Origin: Paraburkholderia fungorum
Lineage (GTDB): Bacteria; Pseudomonadota; Gammaproteobacteria; Burkholderiales; Burkholderiaceae
NCBI RefSeq assembly: GCF_003610895.1
Contig: NZ_MCAS01000012.1
Span: 267,045-331,044 of the forward strand
Reading direction: 5' to 3'
Length of the DNA stretch: 64,000 nt
Of the stretch, positions 62,399 through 64,000 are shown piece by piece. A program made the position numbers and the translations under genes. Below the pieces are notes generated by a model that ran no database searches, was not told the origin of the DNA, and saw only the letters and a list, made by a program, of their open reading frames with translations. The stretch's first letter is position 1, and the number at the start of each line of letters is the position of its first letter.

Positions 62399-63472
62399 AT
62401 GCTGACTCGCACACTTGGCGCATTCTGCGCAATGACACTCGCGGCTTGCGCCGCTTTCACATCCGGCCCGGCCAGCGCCGACGACAGCGCCAGTTACTCG
62501 CAGGGCGACGGCGGCTCGCACGGGCGGCCGGTCAAGGTAATGATCATTTCGATGTTCGGACCGGAGGGCCAGGTATGGCTGGACCGGCTTGGGCCATGGC
62601 GCGAGATTGCGGTCGACGGCCTGTCACCCGATTATCCGACGGTACATTGCAATAAGCAGGACGTATGTGTCATGACGACCGGCATGGGGCACAGCAATGC
62701 TGCCGCGTCGATCATGGCGTTGACGTTCTCGCCGCGCTTCGATTTGCGGCATACGTACTTTATGGTGGCGGGGATTGCCGGGATCGATCCGCAACAGGGT
62801 ACGGTCGGCTCTGCCGCGTGGGCGAAATACCTGGTGGATTTCGGAATTCAGTGGGAGATTGATGGGCGGGAGATTCCACCGGGTTGGAATACCGGGTACC
62901 TTGGGATCAACACGACGGGTCCCACGGCCAAGCCGCCGCTCGACTATCGGACGGAGGTGTTTCAGTTGAATACGCAGTTGGCCGATACGGCGTTTGCCTT
63001 GTCGCGCAGTGTGGTGCTGTCCGATAGTGCTCAGGCGCAGGCTGCGCGGGCCAAGTATTCTTATGCGCCGGCGAACCGGCCACCTACCGTTATTCAATGC
63101 GATACGTTGGCGGGAGACACGTGGTGGTCAGGGACGTTGCTTGGGCAGCGGGCACGGGATTGGACCAAGATTTTGACCGATGGCAATGGGGTTTATTGCA
63201 CGACGCAGCAGGAGGATAACGCGACGTATGAGGCGCTTAAGCGCGCGGCCTCTGTGCATAAGGTGGATTTGAACCGCGTGGCGGTGCTGCGGGCTGGGTC
63301 GGATTTTGATCGGCCGTACGATGGGCAGACTAGTGCGGATAATCTGCTTAACTATGCTGCGCAAGGGGGCTTTACGATTGCTATTGAGAACCTGTATAGG
63401 TCTGGGAATCCGCTTGTGCAGGATATTGTTACTCATTGGGGGGAGTGGCGGGATGGGGTACCCAGGAGGTAG
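62399..63472 (+). CDS. Purine nucleoside permease-like exported protein (NUP family)
   Basis: A 357-residue protein with signal peptide or lipobox (MTLAACAAF; cleavage near PASA-DD). VKVMIISMFGPEGQVWLDRLG, MTTGMGHSNAAASIMAL, FMVAGIAGIDPQQGTVGSAAWA and CDTLAGDTWWSGTLLGQRA are characteristic of the NUP family, which is related in fold to nucleoside phosphorylases. Fungal relatives aid nucleoside uptake; bacterial function is unproven. AAGGAAGG precedes the ATG. Near the 3' end codon choice changes abruptly: 17 codons in a row before the last ten end in G or T, facing repeat copy 4. Confidence 0.85.
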   Translation: MLTRTLGAFCAMTLAACAAFTSGPASADDSASYSQGDGGSHGRPVKVMIISMFGPEGQVWLDRLGPWREIAVDGLSPDYPTVHCNKQDVCVMTTGMGHSNAAASIMALTFSPRFDLRHTYFMVAGIAGIDPQQGTVGSAAWAKYLVDFGIQWEIDGREIPPGWNTGYLGINTTGPTAKPPLDYRTEVFQLNTQLADTAFALSRSVVLSDSAQAQAARAKYSYAPANRPPTVIQCDTLAGDTWWSGTLLGQRARDWTKILTDGNGVYCTTQQEDNATYEALKRAASVHKVDLNRVAVLRAGSDFDRPYDGQTSADNLLNYAAQGGFTIAIENLYRSGNPLVQDIVTHWGEWRDGVPRR

Positions 63473-63592
63473 GGGTTTTTGCCTTTTGCGGTGGTATTGG
63501 TTGATTGCCTGCGGCGTTGGGTTTTCGTTGTTTTGTTAGTGGTCTGTTTTGGTTGTTTGCTTATGGCGTTGGCCTTTCCTTGAATTGATATT
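63300..63592. other. G+T-rich zone on the tail side of repeat copy 4
   Basis: In 63481-63540, 49 of 60 plus-strand bases are G or T and only 3 are A. The skew reaches back into the last 50 or so codons of the NUP gene. Confidence 0.75.
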
Positions 63593-63872
63593 GGTCTATT
63601 AGTGTTGCCCCTGTGCGGGGCGGCACTTACTTTCTTTGCCGCCGCAAAGAAAGATAAGCAAAGAAAGCGGCTCACACCGCTAATTCTTAAGTGGGTCCCC
63701 CGCACAGCCACGGTAGTGGTGCATCTGGAATCCGTGTTCTCGCACACTCCGCATCAGTGACAAAGGACTCATCAGCTCCCACTCCGCACTGCGTGCGTCG
63801 CGGATGGGTCTGCATGGGAAACCGGTGGCTTCGTTTCGGGTAGCGGGGGCCGTCGGCTTCGCCTCGGCGAGG
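63593..63872 (-). repeat. Composite hairpin repeat, copy 4 (arm B, block beta)
   Basis: On the minus strand it starts at arm B (CGCCGAGGCGAAGCCGA to GAGTCCTTTGTCAC, as in copy 3). It has block beta (CCGTGGCTGTGCGGGGG, as in copy 2), AAGAATTAG (as in copy 3), the common CTTTCTTTGC hairpin and the GACCAATA-type tail, slightly diverged from the others. Confidence 0.88.
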
Positions 63873-64000
63873 CGCTCCCGCACTTATTGGCGAGCCCCCA
63901 CTTCGAATGGCATGTCGATGCATTGTATTTACGGCGGCCGCAGTTGTGCCTGCCGCGGCGATGCAACGACTAGCCAGGGAACTGGGCAAATCGTGGGAGC
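63873..64000. other. Window end, no gene identified
   Basis: 128 bp after repeat copy 4. Base composition is ordinary again. A minus-strand frame here only continues the artefactual frame of the repeat. Confidence 0.4.

Overview
The window looks like a chromosome segment of a soil or plant-associated betaproteobacterium of the Burkholderia/Paraburkholderia type. The evidence is high GC with strong third-position GC, two Burkholderia-style trimeric porins with c-terminal-Phe endings, many LysR regulators, a DUF4148 protein, a 1613-residue NAD-glutamate dehydrogenase and AAHS/ACS-family MFS carriers. No rRNA, tRNA, CRISPR array, transposase or prophage gene was seen. This attribution rests on gene content only.

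Layout. 1-1.4 kb: 3' end of a 3-oxoadipyl-CoA thiolase gene, then a small exported protein. 1.4-15 kb: DUF2917 and DUF535 proteins, an RstA-like regulator and RstB-like kinase split by an alpha/beta hydrolase and a dispersed repeat, a patatin/beta-barrel fusion, a metallophosphatase, a repeat-rich exported protein, an EF-hand protein and an S10-type peptidase lipoprotein. 15-22 kb: a soluble kinase/GNAT pair, then a hexuronate module (ACS-family carrier, uxuA, GntR regulator with three TGGTNNACCA operators, porin). 22-27 kb: two divergent LysR/oxidoreductase pairs and an exported esterase. 27-33 kb: a complete-looking carnitine degradation unit (caiX, cdhC, cdhA, cdhB plus an HSL-type esterase, and divergent cdhR). 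33-41 kb: DUF4148 protein, then a benzoylformate unit (LysR, decarboxylase, aldehyde dehydrogenase, aromatic-acid carrier, porin). 41-46 kb: the GABA unit gabD, gabT and divergent MocR-type gabR. 46-53 kb: a PIN-toxin/HTH-antitoxin pair, EamA carrier, LysR, lipoprotein, and phnCDE with a good PhoB-box candidate. 53-64 kb: M14-like peptidase and alpha/beta hydrolase, NAD-GDH, a cation diffusion facilitator, aldo/keto reductase and a purine nucleoside permease-like protein.

The common theme is catabolism of plant and soil solutes (hexuronates, carnitine, benzoylformate, GABA, glutamate, phosphonates). Most modules carry their own divergent regulator and several their own porin or transporter.

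Two non-coding signals stand out. (1) Four copies of a 210-290 bp hairpin-rich element (about 5.2, 42.7, 43.0 and 63.6 kb). They are mosaics of exchangeable blocks, and on the same side of every copy the DNA shows a strong strand asymmetry: A+C-rich on the element strand, G+T-rich on the other. The asymmetry runs into the neighbouring genes and bends their codon choice. (2) A tandem array of about 50-bp palindromic units in front of the benzoylformate decarboxylase gene, in which one unit sits exactly inside the loop of another, as if inserted after an AGC.
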